Source: Microbacterium sp. AG1240 (lineage in GTDB: Bacteria; Actinomycetota; Actinomycetes; Actinomycetales; Microbacteriaceae). From it: a stretch of 64,000 nucleotides of DNA. Below the pieces are notes generated by a model. That model was not told the origin of the DNA and did no database searches. It saw nothing but the letters and a program-made list of their open reading frames with translations. The stretch spans positions 11,324-75,323 of the forward strand of contig NZ_RBXJ01000003.1 in assembly GCF_003635115.1 (NCBI RefSeq), given 5' to 3'. How positions within the stretch are numbered: position 1 is the stretch's first letter; each line of letters begins with the position of its first letter. Position numbers and translations under genes: made by a program. Below are positions 37,374-45,945 of the stretch, piece by piece.

Positions 37374-39101
37374 TCAGGTGCTCGTCGGGCCGGCAGGAGC
37401 ATCGGATGCTGCGTGCGCAGCATCCGTCCGCTTCTTCCACGGCCACCAGTCGGGCGCGCGGAGGCCCGTCTCGTCGCGCGCCTCGACCTCGAGGCCGTAG
37501 TGCTCGCCGATCTGGTCGACGAACTGCGCCCGGCGCGCCCGCTCATAGGCGCGCCGCTCACGCTGGAACGCGAGGACGGTCGCCCAGCACATCGCGAGCA
37601 TCACGACGCTGAACGGCAGCGCGGTCGCGATCGCCGCCGCCTGCAGGGCGCCGAGACCGCCCGCGACGAGGAGCGCGATCGCCAGGAACGCGGTGACGAG
37701 CGTGAAGAAGATGCGCACCCATCGGGCGGGCTCGGGGTTGCCCCCGGTCGCGAGCATGCCCATCACCAGCGCCCCCGAATCGGCGGAGGTGACGAAGAAG
37801 ATCCCGATGAGGATGATCGCGCCGATCGTGAGGATCGCCCCGCCCGGCAGCGTGTCGAGCAGCTGGAAGAGCGCCCCCTCGACGTTGACCGAGCCGTCGG
37901 CCTCGGTGAGCGCACCGGGGCTGCGCATCTCGAGCGCGATCGCCGACCCGCCGAGCACGGCGAACCAGAGCACGCCCACGAGCGTCGGCACGAGCAGCAC
38001 GCCGACTACGAACTGGCGCACGGTGCGTCCGCGGCTGACGCGGGCGATGAAGATGCCGACGAAGGGCGCCCACGACATCCACCAGCCCCAGTAGAACGAC
38101 GTCCACGCGGCCTGCCACTCCTGACCCGCCTCGCCCTGGAACGCGCTGACGGTGAAGCTCAGACCGACGAAGTTCTGGATGTACGCGCCGATCGACTGCA
38201 CCCACTCGCGCAGCAGGAACGCCGTGTCGCCCGCGAAGAGGATGAACAGCATGAGGAGCCCGGCGAGCACCAGGTTGATCGACGACAGCCACTTCATGCC
38301 CTTCGTCACACCCGAGAGCACCGAGAAGAGCACCGCGATCGTGATGACGCCGATGATGACGATCTGCACGGGCAGCCCGGGCTCCGAGACGATCCCGCCC
38401 GCATCGAGACCGGCGCTGATCTGCAGCACGCCGAGGCCCAGCGACGTCGCCACACCGAAGAGGGTTCCGACGAGGGCGATCGCGTCGATCGCGTTACCCC
38501 AGCCGCCGCGCACGCGCTTGCCGAGGAGGGGCTCCAGTGCCCAGCGGATGGACAGCGGACGCCCGCGGCGGTGGATCGCGTAGGCCAGACCGAGACCGAC
38601 CACGACGTAGATCGCCCACGCCTGGATGCCCCAGTGCAGGTAGGTCTGGGTCAGCGCCGACTGGGCGAGCTGCGCGTCGGTGCCGATGACCCCGGGGCGC
38701 GGGTTCACGTAGTGGCTGAGGGGCTCGCTCACCCCGTAGAACACGAGACCGATGCCCATGCCCGCGGCGAACAGGAGGGAGATCCACGAGCCGGTCGAGA
38801 ATTCGGGCTCGTCGTCGTCCTTGCCGAGCTTGATGTCACCGAACCGGCTGAAGCCGACGAAGAGGGCGAACGCGACGAAGAAGGCGGCGATCAGCACGTA
38901 GTACCAGCTGAAGGTGTTCACGATGCCCGCCTGCACGGCGGCGAACGCGACCTCGGCCTGCGCGGGGAAGATCACCGCGAACAGACTGATCATCAGCGCG
39001 ACCGCACCGGCGGGTATCACCACCCATCTGGCGACCCCGAGCGGCGCCTTCGAGTCGGTCGTTACGGGCGATGGCTTTTCGGCAGGGATTCCGTCAGTCA
39101 C
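37374..39101 (-). CDS. BCCT family betaine/choline-type transporter
   Basis: The protein has 575 aa and 12 membrane helices. The BCCT signature TSFYWGWWMSWAPFVGIF, followed by RVSRGRTVRQF, is intact; the glycine-rich ligand segment GMGIGLVFYGVSEPL is present. These carriers import glycine betaine or related osmolytes, usually with Na+. GTG 39101 lies 6 nt after TACCGT (39108-39113), pointing to a leaderless start, and gives the N-terminus MTDGIPAEKPSP. The C-terminal cytoplasmic tail contains a 22-bp inverted repeat at DNA level (37404-37425). Confidence 0.93.
   Translation of the reverse strand: MTDGIPAEKPSPVTTDSKAPLGVARWVVIPAGAVALMISLFAVIFPAQAEVAFAAVQAGIVNTFSWYYVLIAAFFVAFALFVGFSRFGDIKLGKDDDEPEFSTGSWISLLFAAGMGIGLVFYGVSEPLSHYVNPRPGVIGTDAQLAQSALTQTYLHWGIQAWAIYVVVGLGLAYAIHRRGRPLSIRWALEPLLGKRVRGGWGNAIDAIALVGTLFGVATSLGLGVLQISAGLDAGGIVSEPGLPVQIVIIGVITIAVLFSVLSGVTKGMKWLSSINLVLAGLLMLFILFAGDTAFLLREWVQSIGAYIQNFVGLSFTVSAFQGEAGQEWQAAWTSFYWGWWMSWAPFVGIFIARVSRGRTVRQFVVGVLLVPTLVGVLWFAVLGGSAIALEMRSPGALTEADGSVNVEGALFQLLDTLPGGAILTIGAIILIGIFFVTSADSGALVMGMLATGGNPEPARWVRIFFTLVTAFLAIALLVAGGLGALQAAAIATALPFSVVMLAMCWATVLAFQRERRAYERARRAQFVDQIGEHYGLEVEARDETGLRAPDWWPWKKRTDAAHAASDAPAGPTST
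37404..37425. repeat. Inverted pair of the GGATGCTGCG decamer
   Basis: GGATGCTGCG (37404-37413) and its complement CGCAGCATCC (37416-37425) are separated by 2 bp, inside the 3' end of the BCCT gene. The same decamer occurs 16 times in the window on both strands, far above chance. Confidence 0.7.
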
Positions 39102-39152
39102 CGGAACACGGTATCCAAGCCTCTCCGCCCGCGCGAGGAACACCCTCCCGTG

Positions 39153-39665
39153 CTATGGACGCGGCCAGGCGTCGGCGAACTTCGCGAGCAGTCGGGCGAG
39201 CTCGCCGGCGTCGGCGTCGCTGAAGTCGGACAGGGCGGTGCGCACGGCGTCGCGCCTCTCGCCGCGGAACCCGCGCACGAGCGCCTCCCCGGGCTCGGTG
39301 AGCGCGATGCGGGTGCGTCGCGCGTCGGAGGGGTCCGCCTCGCGCCGAACGAGCCCGTGGTCGGCGAGCTGTTGCACGAGCCGTGACGCGCGCGGCTGGT
39401 CGACGCCGATCGCGGCGGCCGCCTCGCTCACCGTGAGGGGGTCGGATGCGGCGAGCAGCGCTTCGAGCAGACGCAGCCGCGCAGGCCCGCCGAACCTGCC
39501 GTGGTCACGATCGGCCCAGGGCGGGCCGCCCATCGCCGCGCGTTGACGCGGCCCCCCGTGACCCCACGGACCACGACCCGATTCCGGATCCCAGGGCGGA
39601 CGCGGGCGCGAACCCCTCAAGCGGGCGAGCGCGGCGGCGATCTGTTCGGCGGGGTCGGTGGTCAC
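39153..39665 (-). CDS. MarR family transcriptional regulator
   Basis: The protein has 170 aa. I choose GTG 39665, 7 nt after TAAATT (39673-39678), rather than the longer open frame. A Gly/Pro/Trp-rich head (about 20-60, with WGHGGPR and WADRDHGRF) precedes the MarR winged helix: LRLLEALLAASDPLTVSEA, IGVDQPRASRLVQQLADHGLV and the wing SDARRTRIALT. It diverges from a second winged-helix gene at 39783, and the gap holds two palindromes, so mutual or autoregulation is likely. Confidence 0.85.
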   Translation of the reverse strand: MTTDPAEQIAAALARLRGSRPRPPWDPESGRGPWGHGGPRQRAAMGGPPWADRDHGRFGGPARLRLLEALLAASDPLTVSEAAAAIGVDQPRASRLVQQLADHGLVRREADPSDARRTRIALTEPGEALVRGFRGERRDAVRTALSDFSDADAGELARLLAKFADAWPRP

Positions 39666-39687
39666 AGCATCCAATTTACATGCGACT

Positions 39688-39728
39688 TGACATGCAACCG
39701 GAATACATGTCACTCTACAACTAGTTGT
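39688..39728. promoter_or_regulatory. Two palindromes, probable MarR operators
   Basis: TGACATG (39688-39694) and CATGTCA (39706-39712) form a perfect 7-bp inverted repeat with 11-nt gap. ACAACTAGTTGT (39717-39728) is a perfect 12-bp palindrome of the TAGTTGT type often bound by MarR proteins. Both lie between the divergent regulator genes. Confidence 0.7.
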
Positions 39729-39782
39729 CATAAGACATGGAACAGGCGGCCCTCCCGGCCGCCACGACGAAAGGACTCCCTC

Positions 39783-40499
39783 ATGGAGAACTCCAATACC
39801 CACACAGAGAACACCTCCCCCTCCCCTCGACCGCTCGGCTTCTGGCTGCGCGTCGTCGACGGCCTGCTCGCCCGCGAGTTCGCCACGTCGCTCGACGACG
39901 CCGACGTCTCGCGCCGCGACGGGATGCTGCTGAACGCCGTCGACGGCAGCGTCGACGCGCCGTGGCTGGCCGAACGTCTCGCTCGCAAGAGCGGACGCGT
40001 GCGCCGGCTCGCAGACCGGGGCTGGATCGTCCAGACCGACGGCGTCTGGAGCCTGACCGAGGAGGGGCGCGCCGAGAAGGAGCGCCTCGCCGGTCTGGTC
40101 GACGGCATGCGCGAGCGCGTCTCGGGCGCCGTCTCACCCGAGGACTACGCCACGACCGTGGACTCGCTCGAGGCGATCGCCCGCGAGCTCGGCTGGGACG
40201 AGAACGCCCACGCCGGGCGCGGTCGGGGCTTCGGGCCCGGCCCCCGACCGGGCTCCCGCGGCTTCGGGCGCGGGTTCGCCGGCGGCTTCGGGCCCGGGTT
40301 CACCGGTGACCGCGACGTCGAGCCCGGCGAGCGGGGCTTCGGGCCCGGTCACCGCGGCTTCGGCCCGCGCCACGAGCACGGCTGCGGCGAGCACCGCTCA
40401 CGCGGTGAGCGCGGCGCGCACCGCGAGCGCGCCTACGAGCGCGGGTTCGCCGCCGGCTTCGAGCGCGGCCGTGCCGCAGCATCCGAATCGGTCGCCTAG
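39783..40499 (+). CDS. Winged-helix regulator with Gly/Phe/Arg-rich tail
   Basis: The protein has 238 aa and starts at ATG 39783 with AAAGGA upstream. Residues 18-140 form a MarR/PadR-like winged helix (SLDDADVSRRDGMLLNAVDG, LAERLARKSGRVRRLADRGWI, a VWSLTEEG wing) and a dimerisation helix. Residues 145-232 are low complexity, dominated by GFG, RGF, PG and His/Arg, resembling flexible or metal/nucleic-acid binding tails. It is probably the main target of the divergent MarR at 39153, which has a milder Gly-rich segment of its own. Confidence 0.75.
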   Translation: MENSNTHTENTSPSPRPLGFWLRVVDGLLAREFATSLDDADVSRRDGMLLNAVDGSVDAPWLAERLARKSGRVRRLADRGWIVQTDGVWSLTEEGRAEKERLAGLVDGMRERVSGAVSPEDYATTVDSLEAIARELGWDENAHAGRGRGFGPGPRPGSRGFGRGFAGGFGPGFTGDRDVEPGERGFGPGHRGFGPRHEHGCGEHRSRGERGAHRERAYERGFAAGFERGRAAASESVA

Positions 40500-40509
40500 C
40501 CCGGTCGAC

Positions 40510-40579
40510 CAGAATCCAGCACGGATCGCTGCCCGGGGGCCCGAAAGCCCCCGAGAGCGCGCATCGATCCTGGATTCTG
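40510..40579. terminator. Long interrupted hairpin downstream of the tail-rich regulator
   Basis: CAGAATCCAG (40510-40519) pairs with CTGGATTCTG (40570-40579), GATCG (40524-40528) with CGATC (40565-40569), and the apex holds GGGGGC/GCCCCC (40535-40540 with 40547-40552). It begins 10 bp after the stop codon. Likely a terminator. Confidence 0.7.
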
Positions 40580-40620
40580 TGCGTGCACGCGGCGCGGCGG
40601 AGCAGCTGCCGGGCCGAACG

Positions 40621-40661
40621 CAGGAGCGCCACGAGAGCGCGATGCTCCCGTGGCGCTCCTG
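40621..40661. terminator. Terminator hairpin after the hydrolase gene
   Basis: CAGGAGCGCCACG (40621-40633) and CGTGGCGCTCCTG (40649-40661) are perfectly complementary (13 bp) with a further GAGC/GCTC inner pair. It lies 23 bp past the stop of the minus-strand hydrolase gene. Confidence 0.75.
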
Positions 40662-40684
40662 AACGGATGCTGCGCGACCGGCGG

Positions 40685-42577
40685 CTACGCGGCGCTCACG
40701 CGATCGCGTCGGCGTCGCACGATCACCACGAGGACGAGCACGACGGCCGCCAGCAGCGGGAGGACGAAGCGCACCACCAACGCCAACGGACCCCACTCCT
40801 GCACGTCGCCCTGGATGGCCGTTCCGCCGACGACGTTCCACGTCACCAGAAGCGCCGACGCGAACGCTCCGGTCCAGATCGTGCCGGTGAGGTGGAAGAA
40901 GTACGTCGACATGATGCCCACGAGAGCCAGCACCACGATGAAGGGGTAGCCCACGATCGTGAGCAGCGCCTCGTCGATCGCCAGGCGTCCGGTGACGAGC
41001 AGCGGCACGTAGTTGATGATCTCGAGCACGAGGATTCCCGCGGGGAGCACGATGGCGTTCGCCAGCATCTCCTTGCCCCGCGAGATCGACCGTCCCTGCC
41101 AGCGCAGGGAGCGGTGCAACGTGAAGGTGAGCATCAGGAAGAACGCCGTGAAGGGGATCAGGTACACGAGGAACTGCGCGAATCGCGTGATGGTCAGCGG
41201 CTGCAGCTGCAGCACGTAGAGCCGGAAGTCGGTCTTGAACAACCAGTCTGAGAGGACGACCAGCAGATAGGCGGCACCGACCGCGATCGTCGCGACGAGC
41301 GCCGCGCGCCCGATGACGGCACGTGTACGCGGAGCGGCGACGTCACCATCGACCTCCGGCAGGTTCGGGAGCACCCGGTTGCCCGACGACCGGCGCGCCA
41401 GAGCCGCACCGATGGCGTAGATGACGAGACCGATCACGCCGTTGAGAAGTGCCCACACCGCGATCCCGGTCGCGAAAGTCTGACCGAAGACGGGCCCGGC
41501 GGGGATCCACAGCGCCCCCCAGGTGTTGAACCAGAAGAAGGTCAGCGCGGGGATGCCCGCCGTCAGCAGCGCCGATACGGCCCACGGCCAGCCCCATCGG
41601 CTGCCGGCGGCAGCCGGGACGGGACGACGCATCTGCGAGAAGAAGGGAGCGCGCAGCAGCAGCCCACCGGTGGCGAAGATCATCAGAACCGCGCCGACCA
41701 TCGCCACGAACGTTCCGGCCTCTTTCAGCCACCAGATCTGTCCGGCCGCATCGTGGCCACCCTCGAGGGTCTGCCCGAACCAGTCGATGATGTGCTGCGT
41801 GGCCGCGAGATCGTGCGTGACGCCGGGGTGGTTGTTCACCGGACGCACCAGCTCGCGCGCGGTGCCGTCGGCGATCGATCCGTAGAGCTGGTCGGGCACC
41901 ACGTCGTCGGTGGTGCCGAACGTCGCCTTGAGCGCTTCGCTCGCGGGGATGTCGCGCGTGTTGGCCTCGCCCCACATCGACCCGGAGAACTCTTCGAACT
42001 CGGCGAACTGCACGAGCAGGTTGCGCGGGAAGTCGGGGGTTCCGGGAGGGCCGAAGAACCCCGTGGCCGAGTCGAGCAGGACCATCGACTGGTACCCGTC
42101 CGGGAACGCCGCGGCGGCGTTCATGATCGTCGAGCCGCCCAGCGAGTGCCCGGTGAGCCCGATGTTGTCGGTGTCGACGATGTCGAGCGATCGGAGGTAT
42201 CCGAGACCGGCCGGGCCGTTGAAGGCGTTGCCGAAGGCCGGTGCGTCCGAGCGACCGTGGCCCGACTGGTCGATAGCGAGGACGACGTAGCCACGACGGC
42301 TGAGCTCGATCGACGATGCCTGCTGCATCTCGCGCGAGTTCACGTATCCGTGCACGGCCAGCACCGCGGGCGCCGGCGACTCGGCCGTGACGCCGTCGGG
42401 GACGAAGAGGAGCCCCGAGACTGTCTTGCCGTCGGCCGACGTGAATGCGACGTCACGCACCTGGACAGACCCGAACGAGGTCTGCGCCATCGCGGCGGTC
42501 GAGCCTCCCGCGAGAACGAGGGCCAGGGCGACCAAGAACAGCGACCACAGGCGGTGGTGCCTTCGGGATGAGGGCAT
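40685..42577 (-). CDS. Exported alpha/beta hydrolase fused to a polytopic membrane domain
   Basis: The protein is 630 aa, starting at ATG 42577 with AAAGGAG 8 nt upstream. A signal/anchor helix (residues 10-30) is followed by an alpha/beta hydrolase domain: oxyanion-hole HGYVNSR near 76-82, the nucleophile elbow GHSLGG (143-148, Ser145), and a later HDLAATQHIIDWF that may hold the catalytic His. From about residue 295 to the end there are seven or more hydrophobic helices ending in an Arg-rich tail. The hydrolase domain would face outside. Substrate unknown (ester, lipid or peptide). Fusion of such a catalytic domain to a large membrane domain is uncommon. Confidence 0.82.
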   Translation of the reverse strand: MPSSRRHHRLWSLFLVALALVLAGGSTAAMAQTSFGSVQVRDVAFTSADGKTVSGLLFVPDGVTAESPAPAVLAVHGYVNSREMQQASSIELSRRGYVVLAIDQSGHGRSDAPAFGNAFNGPAGLGYLRSLDIVDTDNIGLTGHSLGGSTIMNAAAAFPDGYQSMVLLDSATGFFGPPGTPDFPRNLLVQFAEFEEFSGSMWGEANTRDIPASEALKATFGTTDDVVPDQLYGSIADGTARELVRPVNNHPGVTHDLAATQHIIDWFGQTLEGGHDAAGQIWWLKEAGTFVAMVGAVLMIFATGGLLLRAPFFSQMRRPVPAAAGSRWGWPWAVSALLTAGIPALTFFWFNTWGALWIPAGPVFGQTFATGIAVWALLNGVIGLVIYAIGAALARRSSGNRVLPNLPEVDGDVAAPRTRAVIGRAALVATIAVGAAYLLVVLSDWLFKTDFRLYVLQLQPLTITRFAQFLVYLIPFTAFFLMLTFTLHRSLRWQGRSISRGKEMLANAIVLPAGILVLEIINYVPLLVTGRLAIDEALLTIVGYPFIVVLALVGIMSTYFFHLTGTIWTGAFASALLVTWNVVGGTAIQGDVQEWGPLALVVRFVLPLLAAVVLVLVVIVRRRRDRVSAA

Positions 42578-42770
42578 GGCGATTACTCCTTTGTACCGAC
42601 GGGTGAGGCGACGCTCGGGGGCGTCCGGCTCATCGGCCACCGTGCGGCCGGCCGAGCCAGGGTCGAGTGTAGGGATGTGCGCCGAAGCTGGGAGAACACT
42701 CCACGCAATATGCACATACGTGCAAATGCGCGTGTCGCGCCTCGCCGTAACGACCGAGGGGCGGTAAGGG

Positions 42771-43376
42771 CTACCCGCCCACCGACCCCGCGTCGGTGAC
42801 GCCGACGTCGGTGCGGTGGAAGTTGAGGAACGAGCGCGACGCCGTCGGCCCCCGCTGGCCCTGGTAGCGGTTGCCGTAGGGACCGGAGCCGTACGGGTTC
42901 TCGGAGGGCGAGGTCAGCTGGAAGAAGCAGAGCTGGCCGATCTTCATCCCCGGCCAGAGCTTGATGGGGAGCGTGGCGACGTTGGAGAGCTCGAGCGTGA
43001 CGTGGCCGGTGAACCCGGGGTCGATGAACCCGGCCGTCGAATGGGTCAGCAATCCGAGCCGGCCGAGCGACGACTTCCCCTCGAGCCGCGCGGCGATGTC
43101 GTCGGGCAGTCCGATGAGCTCGAACGTCGAGCCGAGCGCGAACTCCCCCGGGTGCAGGATGAACGGCTCGTCGGGTGCGACCTCGATCAGGCGCGTCAGC
43201 TCGGGCTGATCCTCGGCGGGGTCGATGAACGGGTACTTGTGGTTGTCGAACAGCCGGAAGTACCGGTCGAGTCGCACGTCCACGCTCGACGGCTGCACCA
43301 TCGCGGCATCGGAGGGTTCGAGCACGATGCGCTTCGCATCGAGCTCACGGGTGATGTCGCGGTCGGAGAGCAGCAC
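42771..43376 (-). CDS. dcd: dCTP deaminase
   Basis: The protein has 201 aa. Core motifs: [12 protein letters not shown] at the N-terminus, [11 protein letters not shown], then the active-site [28 protein letters not shown] and QLCFFQL. It deaminates dCTP to dUTP for thymidylate synthesis; some actinobacterial forms also have dUTPase activity, which cannot be decided here. GTG 43376 lies 6 nt after TAGGCT (43383-43388), so the mRNA is probably leaderless. It flanks the tRNA-Gly gene used by the genomic island. Confidence 0.95.
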   Translation of the reverse strand: MLLSDRDITRELDAKRIVLEPSDAAMVQPSSVDVRLDRYFRLFDNHKYPFIDPAEDQPELTRLIEVAPDEPFILHPGEFALGSTFELIGLPDDIAARLEGKSSLGRLGLLTHSTAGFIDPGFTGHVTLELSNVATLPIKLWPGMKIGQLCFFQLTSPSENPYGSGPYGNRYQGQRGPTASRSFLNFHRTDVGVTDAGSVGG

Positions 43377-43576
43377 GGCATCAGCCTAGAGCCGGCGCGA
43401 TGCTCCCCGCCTCCGCGACGTCGCCTCGCCCCCTTCCCGCCGGGACGATGTCGGCTCGCCGACCCGACATCCGCTTCACGTCGACAGCGTGGCCACTCGC
43501 CGAGTCCATGACGGATCGAGAGGATGCTGCGGCACAGAGGCCCCTGTTATGCTGGCCCGACGCCGAAAGGTTGCCC

Positions 43577-43650
43577 GGGGATGTAGTTCAATGGCAGAAC
43601 TTCAGCTTCCCAAGCTGATAGCGCGGGTTCGATTCCCGTCATCCCCTCCA
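43577..43650 (+). tRNA. tRNA-Gly (anticodon CCC), CCA encoded
   Basis: The cloverleaf is complete: acceptor GGGGATG/CATCCCC, D-stem GTTC/GAAC, anticodon stem TCAGC/GCTGA with loop TTCCCAA (anticodon CCC, reads GGG), T-stem GCGGG/CCCGT with TTCGATT loop, discriminator T and CCA. A TATGCT -10-like box lies at 43548-43553. The 3' half is the integration target of the island; the gene stays intact at the left end. Confidence 0.95.
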
Positions 43651-43651
43651 C
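43607..43651 (+). repeat. Left attachment site (in tRNA-Gly 3' half)
   Basis: The 45-bp sequence from TTCCCAAGC to CCTCCAC is identical to 53596-53640. It covers the anticodon loop, anticodon 3' stem, T-arm and acceptor 3' strand, the classic site for tyrosine integrases. Confidence 0.93.
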
Positions 43652-43810
43652 TGTCTCGACTTACCACCACAGGCGGTGGCATGGTCGCGTGTTGCGGCGG
43701 CTACACACAACTGAGTCGCATGCCACCCGTATGCCATAAGACCAATGCGTCTGACCGAACGTTCCTTTTCCGCCATCGGGTCGTCGAGCAACGGCAGCTA
43801 CGTGACAGAC

Positions 43811-43859
43811 GTGCCCGTATTCCCGGGCACATCAGGCTTCCTGTCTGGGCAGCCCTGAT
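43811..43859 (-). terminator. Tandem hairpins ending the Toprim operon
   Basis: GTGCCCG (43811-43817) pairs with CGGGCAC (43824-43830), and ATCAGG (43831-43836) with CCTGAT (43854-43859). They lie 6 to 55 bp past the Toprim gene stop on the minus strand. The rest of the gap (43652-43810) holds no recognised feature. Confidence 0.6.
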
Positions 43860-43865
43860 GACGAC

Positions 43866-44489
43866 TCACTCGCCCTGGAGAGCGAGAGCCGCAGCTACTT
43901 CGAGGTCAGCCACGAATTTCTGCCAGGACGGAAGTTCTGCAACCACGCCGTCAATGTCGAGCCTCTCTAATAGAGTCGCTCGCCTGACATCGAATTGGGA
44001 GGACTCCTTACGTCGACGAGCGCCGCTCTTCTCGCTCGCGAGGAGGCAAGCAGCGCGAAGAATCTCCTTTGGGCTGGGCGTGGCTTCGATGCGCCCCACC
44101 GTAGGCAGACCCAGAGAGGCCCGTCCGCTCGGCTTGCCAACAACGGCACGGATGGCCGATTCGTCGGTGAGCAACCAGGCCTCGAGCTCCTGGACTGGGA
44201 CAACCGCCACCACTTGGTCGACGCACCCCATCGCATCAGCCGCCTTCACGATCTCGGCCTGACGGGAGGATGCGTCTGAGGAGTCCGAATCTCTGTGCAC
44301 AAAAATCAAGCCGGGTCTGATTGGTTCCTGCAGTACCTGTTGGATCTTCTCTAGAACTGTGCCCCTGTACTGTCGCGGTGCCCCGACAACTTGAGTAGCA
44401 CCAGCACGGATCAAGAGTTCCCGAATGTGGGTGACGAGGCCGTCGTCGGACGAGCCTTCACGCACAAGAGCGAACTGCAGGTCCCCCAC
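43866..44489 (-). CDS. Toprim-like nuclease (DUF4276/RloB-like), candidate defence effector
   Basis: The protein is 207 aa. E11 in LVREGSSD and the D67-x-D69 pair in IFVHRDSD are spaced like the Toprim metal site (Glu, then DxD). ELEAWLLTDE (101-110) resembles the conserved segment of DUF4276/RloB proteins. GTG 44489 directly abuts the ATPase stop codon (0-bp gap), so translation is coupled. In PARIS (AriA/AriB), OLD and related defence systems an ABC-type ATPase controls a Toprim nuclease; the same relation is inferred here. Target (DNA, tRNA or other) unknown. Third gene of the candidate defence operon. Confidence 0.72.
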   Translation of the reverse strand: MGDLQFALVREGSSDDGLVTHIRELLIRAGATQVVGAPRQYRGTVLEKIQQVLQEPIRPGLIFVHRDSDSSDASSRQAEIVKAADAMGCVDQVVAVVPVQELEAWLLTDESAIRAVVGKPSGRASLGLPTVGRIEATPSPKEILRAACLLASEKSGARRRKESSQFDVRRATLLERLDIDGVVAELPSWQKFVADLEVAAALALQGE

Positions 44490-45887
44490 TTATGCGATCC
44501 CTTCGATCTCGCGACCGGGGTAGTCGAGCAGCATCGGTGCATCGTCGGGGGCGGTCAAGTAATCGCCGATCACGCCCTTGGAGACGACATCACGGCGGCC
44601 GAGAGCACGCCACGTATCCCACAGCGGAGCGAACGACACGGTCTGCACTGTCTCGCCATCGCGAACAATCGTCTTGGGAAGAGCCAGCAGCATGTCGCTG
44701 TCGTCTTGGAAGACAACGAACCTCGGTGAGTGCGTGTTCACCACCACTTGACGAAGCGGGTTGTCGGAGCCGGGTTCTTCCGCTGGATCGACGGCGAGAT
44801 CGCGAAGCAAGCTGACCATGGCCTCGATCTTCGCGGGATGGATCCCGTTCTCGGGCTCCTCCATACAGATGACGCCGCCAAACGACGCATCGGCCTCAAT
44901 CACAGAAAGAGCCACGAAGCGCATGGTGCCATCGGAGAGGGCGCGAGATGGCAAGAATGGGCCTGCCCCTAGACGCGCCTCGAGCGTCAGAATGTCCCTC
45001 TTCGCGTCGAAGTCGACGTTGACCGCCCGGACGTCTGTTAGCGCCGACGCAGTCGCCGCAACGCCGGCGTACACGTTGGAATCCTGGCCCTGGTCCGCCA
45101 TCCGAAACAGCGCGGCAGCCAGATGTGAACCGTCGGAACCGATCTCCGAAGACCCCGTAATGGAATCTGGCCTCCGCATAGAAGACGGTTCGAGCGCGAG
45201 CTTCCGCCATTGCTGCATCTCACGTCGCGCAGCAAGAGCGGTTGGGTCGTCCGACGTATTGATCGTGGACAGGACAGTTCGTGGAGCGGCTGCCGACCGA
45301 CGCGGCTGGCCACGACTACCGCCATCTTGATGGACTTGAAACGCGCCATCCGAACCCGTCGAGATAAACCCAGTGCCCTTGCGGTCGTTCTTAACAATTC
45401 TCTGTCGGAACTTTGGCGAGTGTTTCCAACGGAGGCGCGCGGCAGCCTTCGACTGCGTTATGTAGGTGAGGTCCTCGTTGAGCAAGCGAACAGAGCCCAT
45501 CGGTACCGGCCCAGCACCGGTGGCGGCGACGTATTGAAGAGTCAGCTCGTAGCGAAGAAACGTGCTGGTCGCCTTGGCCTCCTGCCCGAAGTCGTCATAG
45601 ACCGAGTCCGCGACGACCATCTCAGCTGCCAAGTGCATGAGGGGTGGCGGGCCAGATCCACCCATCCAGAACAACGTTCGCGGATCCCCCATTCGAGTGC
45701 CGGCGGATCTGATGTCCTGCGCGGCTTCCATGAACGGACGGTCTGCTACGAGGGACAGGAACTCGATTGCATCAAACAGGTTCGACTTTCCGAGAGCATT
45801 CTGCCCCGCAATGCAGGTGTACGGCCCAAACTCTACCGTGACGTCGAATAGGTTCTTAAACCCGTCTACCTCTAGCCGCGTCAGCAC
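44490..45887 (-). CDS. ABC-type AAA ATPase (AAA_21/OLD-like), candidate defence sensor
   Basis: The protein has 465 aa. Walker A is GQNALGKSN (28-36), an ABC signature-like ALSDGTMRF lies near 316-324, Walker B ICMEEPENG spans 340-348 with two Glu, and the H-switch is VVVNTHSPRF (H386). Order and spacing match the RecF/SMC-like ATPases AAA_15/AAA_21 used by OLD, PARIS and retron-associated systems. The central part (about 95-310) is a poorly conserved helical/sensor insertion. It lacks its own Toprim domain, which is encoded by the next gene. It begins 58 bp after the reverse transcriptase stop. Confidence 0.85.
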   Translation of the reverse strand: MLTRLEVDGFKNLFDVTVEFGPYTCIAGQNALGKSNLFDAIEFLSLVADRPFMEAAQDIRSAGTRMGDPRTLFWMGGSGPPPLMHLAAEMVVADSVYDDFGQEAKATSTFLRYELTLQYVAATGAGPVPMGSVRLLNEDLTYITQSKAAARLRWKHSPKFRQRIVKNDRKGTGFISTGSDGAFQVHQDGGSRGQPRRSAAAPRTVLSTINTSDDPTALAARREMQQWRKLALEPSSMRRPDSITGSSEIGSDGSHLAAALFRMADQGQDSNVYAGVAATASALTDVRAVNVDFDAKRDILTLEARLGAGPFLPSRALSDGTMRFVALSVIEADASFGGVICMEEPENGIHPAKIEAMVSLLRDLAVDPAEEPGSDNPLRQVVVNTHSPRFVVFQDDSDMLLALPKTIVRDGETVQTVSFAPLWDTWRALGRRDVVSKGVIGDYLTAPDDAPMLLDYPGREIEGIA

Positions 45888-45945
45888 GTGTCCACGTTAG
45901 CGCTCGATGCCACGTCGCGCCCTGCCCTCAGCCCACCACAAGTCT

